From Palsa-506 sp963836355 (GTDB lineage Bacteria > Actinomycetota > Actinomycetes > Streptosporangiales > Streptosporangiaceae), in assembly GCA_963836355.1 (NCBI GenBank), contig CAWIJO010000024.1:19213-83212 (forward strand): a DNA stretch of 64,000 nucleotides. The letters are read 5' to 3'. Shown here piece after piece: positions 8,486 to 17,398 of this stretch (the stretch's first letter is position 1; each line of letters begins with the position of its first letter). A program made the position numbers and the translations under genes. Below the pieces are notes generated by a model. That model saw only the letters and a list, made by a program, of their open reading frames with translations, had not been told where the DNA came from and did not search any database.

Positions 8486-10279
8486 ATGGCTGCATCAACG
8501 ATTGGCGATTACCTGCTGGAGCGACTGCGCGCGTGGGGCGTGGACCACGTGTTCGCCTACCCCGGTGACGGGATCAACGGCATCCTGGCGGCCTGGGGCC
8601 GCGCTGGCAACCAGCCCAAGTTCGTCCAGGCACGGCACGAGGAAATGTCAGCGTTCGAGGCGGTCGGGTACGCGAAGTTCACCGGCCGGGTGGGCGTGTG
8701 CATGGCCACTTCCGGCCCGGGGGCCATTCACTTGCTGAACGGGCTCTACGACGCCAAGCTCGACCGCGTGCCAGTCGTCGCGATCGTCGGGCAGACGAAC
8801 CGGTCGGCGATGGGCGGCTCCTACCAGCAGGAAGTCGATCTGCTCAGCCTGTACAAGGACGTGGCCAGCGAGTACGTGCAGATGGTCACCGTTCCCGAGC
8901 AGCTGCCGAACGTCCTTGACCGGGCGATCCGGATCGCCCTGGCCGAGCAGGCGCCAACGGCTCTTATCATCCCGGCGGACGTCCAGGAGCTGGAGTACTC
9001 AGCGCCGACGCATGCGTTCAAAATGGTTCCGTCCAGTCTGGGGGCAGCCTGGCCTACCGCCGTGCCGGACGACCAGGCCATTGCCCGGGCTGCGGACATC
9101 CTGAACGCTGGCAGCAAGGTCGCGATCCTGGCCGGGCAGGGCGCCCGTGGCGCCCGGGCCGAGCTGGTGCAGGTCGCCGAGCTGCTCGGCGCGGGCGTGG
9201 CCAAGCCGCTGCTCGGCAAGGACGTCCTGTCCGACGAGCTGCCCTATGTCACCGGCTCCATTGGCCTGCTGGGCACCCGGCCCAGCTACGACCTGATGAA
9301 AGACTGCGACACCCTGCTTACGGTCGGGTCGAGCTTCCCGTACACGCAGTTCCTGCCCGCCTTCGACCAGGCCCGCGCGGTGCAGATCGACATCGACGGC
9401 AAGCAGATCGGGATGCGTTACCCCTACGAGGTCAACCTCATCGGGGACGCCGCCGCGACCCTGCGCGCCCTCATCCCGCTGCTGCAGCGCGAGGAGGACC
9501 GTTCCTGGCGCGAGGGCATCGAGGCCAAGGTCACCCGCTGGTGGGAAACCATGACGGCTGAGGCCATGGTGGATGCCGACCCCATCAACCCCATGCGGCT
9601 CTTCCACGAGCTGTCCACCCGCCTGCCCGGCAATGCCATCGTAGCCGCGGACTCCGGCTCTGCCGCGAACTGGTACGCCCGGCAGCTGAAATTCCGCGGC
9701 GACGTGCGCGGCTCGCTGTCGGGCAACCTGGCCACCATGGGCCCCGGCGTGCCCTATGGCATCGGCGCCAAGTTCGGGCACCCTGGCCGGCCGGTCATTG
9801 TTTTCGAGGGCGACGGGGCTATGCAGATGAACGGCCTGGCGGAGCTGATCACCATCAAGCACTACTGGCAGGAGTGGGCCGATCCGCGGCTGATCATCGC
9901 GATCCTGCACAACGACGACCTCAACCAGGTCACCTGGGAAATGCGGGCGATGCAAGGCGCCCCTAAATTCACCGAGTCCCAGCGGCTACCCGACGTGGAC
10001 TACGCTAGCTTCGCGGCCAGCCTCGGCCTGCACGGCGTCAGCGTCGACAAGCCCGACCAGCTCGGGCCCGCGTGGGAAGCCGCGCTGGCCGCGGACCGGC
10101 CGACGGTCCTCGACGTGCGGACCGACCCGGACATCCCGCCGATCCCGCCGCACGCCACCTTCGAGCAGGCCAAAGACACCGCCAAAGCCATGATCAAGGG
10201 CGACCCGGACAGGATCGGTGTCATCAAGGAAGGCGTGAAAACCAAGATCCAGGAGCTGCTCCCGCACACCAGCAGCTAA
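8486..10279 (+). CDS. Thiamine-pyrophosphate-dependent enzyme (pyruvate oxidase/acetolactate synthase-like)
   Basis: This 597-residue protein has the three-domain TPP enzyme layout. The N-terminal PYR domain contains the activating Glu in RHEEMSAFEAVGYAKFTG, the central Rossmann-like domain runs from about 195 to 330, and the C-terminal PP domain has the metal-TPP motif EGDGAMQMNG with its Asn in ILHNDDLNQV. A strong GGAGGAG site precedes ATG 8486. The closest described group is actinobacterial TPP-requiring proteins related to pyruvate:quinone oxidoreductase (PoxB). No C-terminal membrane-binding helix of the PoxB type is obvious. Its place after a GMC dehydrogenase and before an enolase-superfamily enzyme suggests decarboxylation of a 2-keto acid from sugar-acid oxidation; the substrate is inferred. 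Confidence 0.85.
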   Translation: MAASTIGDYLLERLRAWGVDHVFAYPGDGINGILAAWGRAGNQPKFVQARHEEMSAFEAVGYAKFTGRVGVCMATSGPGAIHLLNGLYDAKLDRVPVVAIVGQTNRSAMGGSYQQEVDLLSLYKDVASEYVQMVTVPEQLPNVLDRAIRIALAEQAPTALIIPADVQELEYSAPTHAFKMVPSSLGAAWPTAVPDDQAIARAADILNAGSKVAILAGQGARGARAELVQVAELLGAGVAKPLLGKDVLSDELPYVTGSIGLLGTRPSYDLMKDCDTLLTVGSSFPYTQFLPAFDQARAVQIDIDGKQIGMRYPYEVNLIGDAAATLRALIPLLQREEDRSWREGIEAKVTRWWETMTAEAMVDADPINPMRLFHELSTRLPGNAIVAADSGSAANWYARQLKFRGDVRGSLSGNLATMGPGVPYGIGAKFGHPGRPVIVFEGDGAMQMNGLAELITIKHYWQEWADPRLIIAILHNDDLNQVTWEMRAMQGAPKFTESQRLPDVDYASFAASLGLHGVSVDKPDQLGPAWEAALAADRPTVLDVRTDPDIPPIPPHATFEQAKDTAKAMIKGDPDRIGVIKEGVKTKIQELLPHTSS

Positions 10280-10288
10280 CGGGGCAGC

Positions 10289-11392
10289 ATGCGAGACGAA
10301 CTTGTCGAATCGGTTGAGGCAAGCACCTACACCGTGCCGACAGATGCCCCCGAGGCTGACGGGACGCTGAGCTGGGACTCCACCACCATGGTTCTGGCCA
10401 CGGTCCGGGCCGGCGGCGCATCCGGGATCGGCTGGACCTACGGCCCGGCGGCCTGCGCGGCAGTCATCACCGACATGCTGGCCGGGATCGTCCGCGGCCG
10501 GAGCGTCCTGGATGTCAGCAGTGCATTCGAGGCGATGGTCCGGGCCGTGCGGAACGCCGGCCGTCCCGGTGCCGTGGGCTACGCCATCTCCGCGGTGGAC
10601 GTCGCCCTGTGGGACCTGAAGGCGAAGCTGCTGGGACTGCCGCTGCACCGCCTCCTGGGCGCGGTGCGCACCGAAGTCCCGGTGTACGGCAGCGGCGGTT
10701 TCACCTCCTACGGCCAGGATCAGCTGCGGGAGCAGCTGGCTGGCTGGGCGGTGGAGCAGCGAATCCCCAGGGTGAAGATCAAGGTTGGCCAGTCCTGGGG
10801 CCGGGCTACCGGCCGCGACCTGGAGCGCATGCGCCAGGCTCGCGCCGTCATCGGCGAGAATACCGAGCTGTTCGTGGATGCCAACGGCGGCTACGGCAGC
10901 AAGCAGGCCATCCGGGTCATGTCCGCCGCAGCGGACCTGGACGTGCGGTGGCTCGAGGAGCCGGTCTCCTCCGATGACCTGGACGGGCTCCGCGAAGTGC
11001 GTGACGCGGTGCAGGCGGACGTCGCCGCCGGCGAGTACGGCCATGACCTGTATTACTTCCGCCGGATGTGCGCGGCCGGCGCCGTCGACTGCCTGCAGGC
11101 CGACGTGTCCCGGTGTGGCGGGATCACCGAATGGCTGCGCGCTGCGGCCGTCGCCGCCTCCTACGGGCTGGAGATCTCCGGCCACTGCGCCCCGCATCTG
11201 CACGCGGCCGCCGCCGCCGTCGTGCCGAACCTGCGGCACCTGGAATGGTTCCACGATCACGTGCGGATCGAATCGATGTTCTTCGACGGCGCCCTCAACC
11301 CCGCCGGCGGTGTCATCAAGCCCGACCCGGACGCAGCTGGCCTGGGCCTTACCCTGCGCGCCGCCGATGCCGAGCGATACCGGACCCGGTAG
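10289..11392 (+). CDS. Enolase-superfamily enzyme, mandelate racemase subgroup
   Basis: This 367-residue protein has the capping domain (1-~120) and the TIM-barrel with a complete mandelate-racemase set: K163-x-K165 (VKIKVG), D197/N199 (FVDANGGYG), E223 (WLEEPV), E249 (AAGEYG), D272 (QADVSR) and H299 (SGHCAPH). These positions almost match the numbering of mandelate racemase itself. A base pair of Lys165 and the Asp272-His299 dyad supports acid-sugar dehydratase or racemase activity. The start is ATG 10289, 10 bases after the TPP enzyme's stop, so it is in the same operon. A sugar-acid dehydratase would supply the 2-keto acid used by the TPP enzyme; this link is inference. Confidence 0.88.
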   Translation: MRDELVESVEASTYTVPTDAPEADGTLSWDSTTMVLATVRAGGASGIGWTYGPAACAAVITDMLAGIVRGRSVLDVSSAFEAMVRAVRNAGRPGAVGYAISAVDVALWDLKAKLLGLPLHRLLGAVRTEVPVYGSGGFTSYGQDQLREQLAGWAVEQRIPRVKIKVGQSWGRATGRDLERMRQARAVIGENTELFVDANGGYGSKQAIRVMSAAADLDVRWLEEPVSSDDLDGLREVRDAVQADVAAGEYGHDLYYFRRMCAAGAVDCLQADVSRCGGITEWLRAAAVAASYGLEISGHCAPHLHAAAAAVVPNLRHLEWFHDHVRIESMFFDGALNPAGGVIKPDPDAAGLGLTLRAADAERYRTR

Positions 11393-11469
11393 AGCCCGGG
11401 TGGCTTGAATCGGCATCTTGGGGGTAAGGGCCACGATCCAGCCACCGACCCGGACAGGAGGAGAAGGCA

Positions 11470-11727
11470 ATGCCCCGAGCACAGATCAAGGACGAGAAGA
11501 CGTACCAGGAACTCCGCAAGCGCGGTGAGACCAAGGAGAAGTCCGCCCGGATCGCGAACGCCTCAGCCAGCAGCTCGCGGCAGAAGGTGGCGGCCAAAGG
11601 CGGCCGGAGCGGGTCATACCCGGACTGGCCGAAGGCTGATCTGGTCAGGCGCGCGCGCGAGATAGGCATCAAGGGCCGCTCCACGATGAACAAGGACCAG
11701 CTGATCAAGGCCCTGCGCAATCACTGA
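11470..11727 (+). CDS. Small Rho_N/SAP-like protein (DUF7218 type)
   Basis: This is an 85-residue, highly basic protein. The N-terminal part reads QIKDEKTYQELRKRGETKEK then SARIANASASSS, and the C-terminal part is a Rho-N/SAP-like helical motif (KADLVRRAREIGIKGRSTMN, KDQLIKALRNH). Proteins of this shape are widespread and short in actinobacteria and are thought to bind nucleic acid. A strong GGAGGAGAAGG site precedes ATG 11470. The stop overlaps the apparent N-terminal codons of the GH15 gene that follows. Confidence 0.82.
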   Translation: MPRAQIKDEKTYQELRKRGETKEKSARIANASASSSRQKVAAKGGRSGSYPDWPKADLVRRAREIGIKGRSTMNKDQLIKALRNH

Positions 11728-11788
11728 AACCTGGCTGCCGCGGGTTCTGCGCGAGTATGCCTTTATCGCTGACGGCGAGCGCGGGGCG

Positions 11789-13498
11789 GTGATCGGCCCG
11801 GATGGGGCCATCGTCTGGCTGTGCGTGCCGCGCTGGGACAGCCCTGCCGTTTTCTCTTCGCTGATCGGCGGACGGGGCGGCTATGCCGTGACCCCGGCTG
11901 ATCCGCGGCATGCCTGGGGTGGCTACTACGAGCCTGGCACCTTGATCTGGCACAGCCGCTGGGTGGGGTCCGCGGTGACCGAGTGCCGGGAGGCGCTGGC
12001 CCGGCCGGCCAGCCCGCACTGCGCCGTTCTGCTGCGCCGCATCCTGGCCGTCGAGGGCCGCGCCCGGGTGCGGGTCACCCTCGACCTCCGCGCGTCCTTC
12101 GGCCGCAGCCCTGTACGTGAGCTGGCCAGATCCGGGGGTGTATGGACGGGGCGGAGCGGCAGTGTCCGATTCCGGCTGACCGGTGCCGGCCGGGCGCGGC
12201 CCGCCGGCGATGGGCAGAGTCTTGAGATGACGCTGGCCGTGAACTCCGGCGAGCACCATGACCTGGTGCTGGAGCTGGCCGACCGCGAACTGGGCGGGTC
12301 ACCGCCTGACCCGGACTCTGCCTGGGCCAAGACGGAGAACGCCTGGTCCGCGGCGGTCCCTGACTGCACCAGCCTGGTCGCTGTCAGCGATGCCCGGCAC
12401 GCCTACGCCGTGCTGACCGGGCTGACCGCCAGCAGCGGGGCCATGGTGGCCGCCGCGACGACCTCGCTGCCCGAGCGCCGGGAGAGCTTCCGCAATTACG
12501 ACTACCGCTACGCCTGGATCCGCGACCAGTGCTACACGGGCCTGGCCGTCGCCGCGCACGGGCCGCATCCGCTGCTGAACGGCGCGGTGGCGTTCATCAC
12601 TGAGCGGGTGCTGGCCGACGGCCCCGGCCTGATGCCCGCCTACACCGTGACGGGCGGCCCGGTGCCCGACGAACGGGAAGTTCGGGTGCGGGGCTACCCG
12701 GGCGGGGGCGCCAGGGCCGGGAACCGCGTCCGTGACCAGTTCCAGCTGGACACGCTGGGCGAGGCCCTCCAGTTGCTCGCTGCTGCGGCCCGTCTCGACC
12801 AGGCCGGGCCGGACAACTGGCGGGCCGCTCAGGTAGCTGCGGCGGCCATCGAGCAGCGCTGGAACGACCCGGATGCGGGCCTGTGGGAGCTGGATTCTCA
12901 GCACTGGGCGCAGTCCCGGATGGCCTGTGTGGCCGGCCTGCGGGCCATGTCCGCAGCCGCTGGCCGGCCCGGCGGCGAGCGTGCCAGGCGCGAGGCCGGG
13001 AACTGGAGCGGCCTGGCCGACCAGATCATGGCCAGCCTGAAGGACTGCGCACACCCCTCCGGGAGGTGGCAGCGCGCTCCTGGTGACGAGCGGGTGGACG
13101 CTGCGCTCCTGCTGTCGGTTATCCGGGGCGCTGCCGGGCCGGATGACCCGCGGGTGCGGGCGACCGTCCAGGCCGTCATGGATGCGCTGGGCGATGACGG
13201 GTTCGTGTACCGCTTCCGCCAGGACGCGCGGCCCCTGCACCAGGCTGAGGGGGCGTTCTTGCTGTCCGGGCTGTGGATGGCCCTGGCGGCACATGCCCTC
13301 GGCGACGAGACGGGCGCCGCCCGCTGGTTCGAGCGCAACCGCGGCGCGTGCGGGCCGGCCGGTATCTACGCCGAGGAATACGACGTGCACCAGCGCCAGC
13401 TCCGCGGCAACCTCCCCCAGGCCTTCGTGCACGCCGCGGTCCTGGAAACTGCCGTCCGGCTGTCCGGTCCCGCCGGTGGCGGCGGCCAGCCAGCCTGA
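11789..13498 (+). CDS. Glycoside hydrolase family 15 (glucoamylase/trehalase-like)
   Basis: At least 569 residues. GH15 hallmarks are the N-terminal VIGPDGAIVWLCVPRWDSPA, RNYDYRYAWIRDQCYTGLA in the barrel, a general-acid Glu in FQLDTLGEALQLL, and a second Glu in GIYAEEYDVHQRQLRGNLPQ. The fold is an (alpha/alpha)6 barrel acting on alpha-glucosides. The first possible GTG is 11789, but clear family sequence (LPRVLREYAFIADGERGA) continues upstream in frame to a codon ATC at 11723, just over the stop of the previous gene. No ATG/GTG exists there. A single G-for-C change would make ATGACTGAA, coupled to the upstream stop, so the true start is probably mutated or misread. Catalytically the barrel looks complete. 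Confidence 0.87.
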   Translation: MIGPDGAIVWLCVPRWDSPAVFSSLIGGRGGYAVTPADPRHAWGGYYEPGTLIWHSRWVGSAVTECREALARPASPHCAVLLRRILAVEGRARVRVTLDLRASFGRSPVRELARSGGVWTGRSGSVRFRLTGAGRARPAGDGQSLEMTLAVNSGEHHDLVLELADRELGGSPPDPDSAWAKTENAWSAAVPDCTSLVAVSDARHAYAVLTGLTASSGAMVAAATTSLPERRESFRNYDYRYAWIRDQCYTGLAVAAHGPHPLLNGAVAFITERVLADGPGLMPAYTVTGGPVPDEREVRVRGYPGGGARAGNRVRDQFQLDTLGEALQLLAAAARLDQAGPDNWRAAQVAAAAIEQRWNDPDAGLWELDSQHWAQSRMACVAGLRAMSAAAGRPGGERARREAGNWSGLADQIMASLKDCAHPSGRWQRAPGDERVDAALLLSVIRGAAGPDDPRVRATVQAVMDALGDDGFVYRFRQDARPLHQAEGAFLLSGLWMALAAHALGDETGAARWFERNRGACGPAGIYAEEYDVHQRQLRGNLPQAFVHAAVLETAVRLSGPAGGGGQPA

Positions 13499-13532
13499 CC
13501 GGATCCGTTAACCACGTGAAGGAGATGCAGGC

Positions 13533-14540
13533 ATGACGCAGACCGTCGTGATCACCGGGGCCAGCGCGGGTATCGCCCGGGCGACCGCCAGGCTGTACGG
13601 CCGGAGGCAGGCGAACGTGGCGCTGGTGGCCCGGGGGAAAGCCGGGCTGGAGGCGGCAGCCTCGGACGTGCGATCCGCCGGCGGCACACCGCTGGTCATC
13701 CAGGCTGACGTGGCCGAGCCAGATCAAGTTGACGCCGCCGCCGAGCAGGCCGAGGCAGAGCTCGGCCCGATCGATGTGTGGATCAATGTGGCCTTCACCT
13801 CCGTGTTTGCGCCGTTTACGGAGATTTCCGCCGCCGAGTTCAAGCGGGTTACCGAGGTGTCCTACCTGGGGTACGTCTACGGGACGATGGCCGCGCTCCG
13901 GCATATGAAACCGCGTAATCATGGCACGATCGTGCAAGTCGGATCCGCGCTGGGGGAGCGCAGCATCCCGCTGCAGTCCGCATACTGCGGCGCCAAGCAC
14001 GCCATCAACGGCTTCACGGAGTCAGTCCGCTGCGAGTTCCTGCACGAGGGGAGTGGCGTGCGCATCACCGTGGTGCAGATGCCGGCCGTCAACACCCCGC
14101 AATTCTCCTGGGTACGGTCCCGGCTGCCCCGCGACCCGCAGCCGGTACCGCCCATCTACGAGCCAGAGGTAGCTGCTCGCGGTATTGTCTTCGCGGCGGA
14201 TCACCCCGCCCGCAAGCAGTACTGGGTGGGGGAGAGCACCGCCGCGACGCTGCTCGCCCAGAAGTTCGCCGCTCCGCTGCTGGACCGTTACCTGGCCCGG
14301 ACCGGCATCGACAGCCAGCAGACCGGCCAGCGGGCGGACTCTGGCCGCCCGAGCAACCTGTGGGAGCCCGTCGATCAGAAGCCCGGCAGCGACCACGGCG
14401 CACACGGATCGTTCGACAGCCGGTCGCATAACTTCAGCCCGCAGCTGTGGATGTCCCAGCACGCTCGCCAGGTCAGTGCTGCGGTCGCTGCAGCGGCCGG
14501 CTTCGGCGGCATCCTGGCCGGATGGCACCGCTCCCGGTAA
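13533..14540 (+). CDS. SDR family oxidoreductase with C-terminal extension
   Basis: This is a 335-residue classical short-chain dehydrogenase with TGASAGIARATA (NADPH loop), WINVAFTSVF, catalytic Ser in VQVGSALGERS and Tyr-x3-Lys in YCGAKHAINGF. After the ~245-residue catalytic core there is an ~85-residue extension, ending in a hydrophobic Ala-rich segment (SAAVAAAAGFGGILAGW) that may contact the membrane. A GAAGGAG site precedes ATG 13533. The glycine spacing in the cofactor loop has Ala where many members have Gly. It is the last gene of the carbohydrate/redox operon; the substrate is unknown. Confidence 0.85.
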   Translation: MTQTVVITGASAGIARATARLYGRRQANVALVARGKAGLEAAASDVRSAGGTPLVIQADVAEPDQVDAAAEQAEAELGPIDVWINVAFTSVFAPFTEISAAEFKRVTEVSYLGYVYGTMAALRHMKPRNHGTIVQVGSALGERSIPLQSAYCGAKHAINGFTESVRCEFLHEGSGVRITVVQMPAVNTPQFSWVRSRLPRDPQPVPPIYEPEVAARGIVFAADHPARKQYWVGESTAATLLAQKFAAPLLDRYLARTGIDSQQTGQRADSGRPSNLWEPVDQKPGSDHGAHGSFDSRSHNFSPQLWMSQHARQVSAAVAAAAGFGGILAGWHRSR

Positions 14541-14608
14541 CCAGCCCAGCCAGCCGCTTTCCCGGCTGCGCGGCGTGCGTGCCGATCAGGCCTTACCGGC
14601 AGCGGCGC

Positions 14609-15289
14609 TCATGCACCGGCCTTCCCCGCGAGGAGACTGGCGGGGAAGGCGGACAGGATCTCCGCCGGATCCTGATACACCCGCAGAGCTCCGGCACTCA
14701 GCAGCTCCTGTTCGCTGATGCCTCCGCTGAGCACGCCAATGCAGCTGACCCCGGCGCGCTGGCAGGCCCTGACGTCCCAGACCGCGTCACCAACGAACAC
14801 CGCATCAGCCGGCCGCAGACCCGCCTTCTGCAGCGCCACCTGGACCAGGTCCGGGGCCGGCTTGCTGCGGTCCGCGTCACCCGCGGACGTCGCCTCGTCG
14901 ATGACGTCGTCAGCGCCGATAGCCTTGCGCATGACGGCAAGTTCACCAGGGCCGGCGGAACTCGCGAGGACGACGCGCAGGCCATGTTGATGGCAGGCGC
15001 GCAGCAAGTCGGCAGCGCTGGGGAGTGGCCGCAGCCGGGCCCAGTACACCGAGTACAGCGCGCTGTGAGCGGCGCTGATGCCGGCGTCTGCATCCTTGTC
15101 CCGTCCGCCAGGCAGCAGCGCGTTCAGGATCTGGTCTGAGCCCATCCCGATCGCGCGGTGTATCCGTGCCATCGGCACCTCGTGCCCGGCCTGGGTGAAG
15201 GCCTCCCACCACGACACGGCATGCAGGTAGCTGGAATCGATCAGCGTCCCATCCATGTCGAATAGCACAGCCTTCAGATTTTCGCTCAT
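14609..15289 (-). CDS. HAD family hydrolase (beta-phosphoglucomutase/phosphatase-like)
   Basis: This 226-residue HAD-superfamily phosphohydrolase has motif I VLFDMDGTLID (nucleophile D11, acid D13), motif II in VVLASSAG, the motif III Lys in RSKPAPD and motif IV FVGDAVWDV. A helical cap lies between residues 18 and 80. It probably dephosphorylates a small phosphorylated sugar or metabolite. It starts at ATG 15289 and is divergent from the DUF72 gene. It is intact. Confidence 0.88.
   Translation of the reverse strand: MSENLKAVLFDMDGTLIDSSYLHAVSWWEAFTQAGHEVPMARIHRAIGMGSDQILNALLPGGRDKDADAGISAAHSALYSVYWARLRPLPSAADLLRACHQHGLRVVLASSAGPGELAVMRKAIGADDVIDEATSAGDADRSKPAPDLVQVALQKAGLRPADAVFVGDAVWDVRACQRAGVSCIGVLSGGISEQELLSAGALRVYQDPAEILSAFPASLLAGKAGA
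14620..14649. terminator. 10-bp stem-loop between convergent genes
   Basis: CCTTCCCCGC and GCGGGGAAGG form a perfect 10-bp stem around a 10-base loop. It sits at the 3' end of the HAD gene, downstream of the convergent SDR gene. There is no clear T-run, so this is a candidate bidirectional terminator only. Confidence 0.45.
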
Positions 15290-15383
15290 CGTGGCCAGCT
15301 ACCCCACCGGCAAGCCTTTACCCCGCTCCCCTCCGCTGTGCCGTGAGGTTTGCGGTGCCCAGCCGTGGGCAGCGCAGCCATCT

Positions 15384-16162
15384 GTGATACGCATTGGCAC
15401 TTCCGGCTGGAGTTATGACCACTGGGAGCCCGAGCTGTACCCGGCCGGCCTGCCCCGGCCCAGCGGCTGGCCCGGTACACCGAATCGTTCGGCACCGTCG
15501 AGCTGAACAGCAGCTTCTACCGCTGGCCGCGGCCGGCCGCTTTCGCCAGCTGGCAGCAGCGCCTGCCCACCGGTTTCGTGATGTCGGTCAAGGCTCCGCG
15601 TGGCCTGACCCACGCCAGGAAGCTGCTGCAGCCCGAGACGTGGATCGAGCGGATCGCCGCCGGGTGGCATGAGCTTGACGGCAAGCGCGCCGTGCTGCTG
15701 GTCCAGCTCGGGCCCGCTCAGCCGCGAGACGATGACCGGCTTGACTGGTTCCTTCGGGCTCTGCCTGGCTGGATCCGGGTCGCCGTCGAGTTCCGCCATG
15801 CGAGCTGGCATCACGAAGAGGTGTTCGCGCTGCTGCAAGCGCACGGCGCGGCGTACTGCGTCATGAGCGGTGCGCAGCTTCCGTGCATCCTGCGGGTGAC
15901 AGCACCCTTCACCTACCTCCGCCTGCACGGCCCGGACGGCCATCAGTTGTACGCCGGCTCTTACTCCGACGACAGCATGGCCTGGTGGGCAGATCGGATC
16001 AGGGACTGGATTCACCAGGGCACCGACGTATTCGCCTACTTCAACAACGACGGCGCCGCGCACGCCGTCCGTAACGCCCGGACACTCCAGGCCATGCTCG
16101 GCCGTGCCCAGGTTGCCGATCATGCCCCGGCGGGGAATGACGCTTCCGGGAACGTCGGCTGA
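15384..16162 (+). CDS. DUF72 family protein, one frameshift
   Basis: The start is GTG 15384, giving MIRIGTSGWSYDHWEPELYP, the DUF72 N-terminal signature. Near 15450 the frame shifts, and the remainder (AQRLARYTESFGTVELNSSF, YRWPRPAAFASW ... VAVEFRHASWHHEEV ... FTYLRLHG ... VFAYFNND) continues cleanly to the stop at 16162. The total is about 258 residues, the normal length for this TIM-barrel family of unknown function. All conserved blocks are present; only a one-base loss separates them. Confidence 0.82.
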
Positions 16163-16255
16163 CGATTCAGTCTGCGGCGGTGGCGCGGCGGCGTGATTCG
16201 CGAGATTCGGGACGATACCGTTAGCGCCGCATAAGCAAGCCGGTACCGAAAGCAG

Positions 16256-16788
16256 ATGATGACTGACGCGGATGTCCCGTTAGGCATCGACCGGGCAAGG
16301 CATCAGGATCTGGCCGGGCGGAACCGCCACGTCTGGTGGCGCCGGGGCGTGCTGACGCTGATCGCGGCGCTTCCGGTGCTGGGCCTGCTGAACGTGTTCG
16401 GGCAGCGCGCCGGTTCGCCAGCTACCAGGGCTCCGTGGCGTCGCTGGTGATCAACTCACCGGCCCATGTCCGCGGCGGGCTGGTATTCACTACCGAGATC
16501 GTGATCACGCCGCGGCGGCAGTTGCATGACGCGCGGCTGTTCCTCGATGAAGGCTGGTTTGCGGGCATGACCTTAATGGGGCTCACGCCGCAGCCGGCTA
16601 GCGAGAGTGCCCAGGGCCGCTGGCAGGTCTGGGACTTCGGGCAGCTGAGCGCAGGGGTGGCGTTCCGGATCTGGATCGCCTGGCAGGTGAACCCGACGAA
16701 CGCTGGCCGGCACTCGCAGGACGTCGCGCTTTACGATGGAGGCACGCTGCTGATGACCGCCCGCCGTGCTATCACCGTGTTTCCCTAG
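16256..16788 (+). CDS. Membrane-anchored hypothetical protein, one frameshift
   Basis: ATG 16256 opens a protein with a short cytoplasmic N-terminus and one hydrophobic anchor (GVLTLIAALPVLGLLNVFGQ). The frame shifts near 16410. It continues as FASYQGSVASLVINSPAHVR, a beta-rich domain (GGLVFTTEIVITPRRQLHDA, LFLDEGWFAGMTLMGLTPQP, GRWQVWDFGQLSAGVAFRIW) and stops at 16788. The extracytoplasmic part resembles an Ig-like or beta-sandwich fold. This is a conserved actinobacterial type that I recognise only as hypothetical. Confidence 0.65.
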
Positions 16789-16815
16789 CCGTGGACGTCG
16801 TTCTGCGGGCTGTCG

Positions 16816-17398
16816 TCATCTACGTGGTGGCACGTCCACTTTCGTCGTCGCGAGATGATGAACCGGGTAGCTGCGTCCCTGATACTCATTAGCGAGCCCG
16901 GGACGAAGGCCGTCGATGTCCGCTCGCCCGCCCGTGAAGGTGGCCATCAGATTGTAGGAGGGGTCAAACGGCAGCGTAGCGAGGCGGGGCAGCCGCTCGC
17001 GCGTCGCGTCGATGTACATGCCCGCCTTGTGCGCCAGCACGAGCAGCGCGCCCTCGGTCGGATCGCCGACGACCTTGCCGTCGACGAGCTTGGCGTCGTT
17101 CGCGACGACGTAGGGCAGTATCGCGGCGTCGATGGTATCGGTCGTGCCGGCCGGGTGGCTGATCTTCCCCTCCAGGCTGTAGCCGGTGCCCGTGATCGCA
17201 TAGCGGTCGGTCGGGTCGACGACCTCGACCGCGGTCATCTGGTTCATCGTCAGCGTCCCGGTCTTTTCGGAGTTGATCGCTGAGGTGAACCCGAGCGTTT
17301 CGACCGACGGCAGGTCCTTGATGATCGCCTTTCCTTCGTGAGCTCGACACTGCCCAGCGACAGGACGACCTGGACGACCATGGGCAGCGACGCCGATG
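16816..17398 (-). pseudogene. Fragment of a cation-transporting P-type ATPase
   Basis: From the 5' side: LPMVVQVVLSLGSVELTKE (end of membrane segment 4), then after an indel KAIIKDLPSVETLG, FTSAINSEKTGTLTMNQMTA (phosphorylation loop), and the nucleotide-binding domain SLEGKISHPAG ... AILPYVVANDAKLVDGKVVG, DPTEGALLVLAHKAG ... LATLPFDPSYNLMATF. It then ends in unrelated residues at 16816. Membrane segments 1-3, the rest of the N domain, the P-domain hinge and segments 5-10 are missing. The invariant phosphorylated Asp of DKTGT reads Glu (EKTGT). The fragment overlaps the start of the DUF6325 gene on the other strand. It is a decayed remnant. Confidence 0.72.

Noticed and set aside
9986..13432. 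Long reverse frames opposite the enolase-superfamily and GH15 genes
   Set aside because: Their forward counterparts carry full catalytic motifs; the reverse translations are His/Gly/Arg-rich without motifs.
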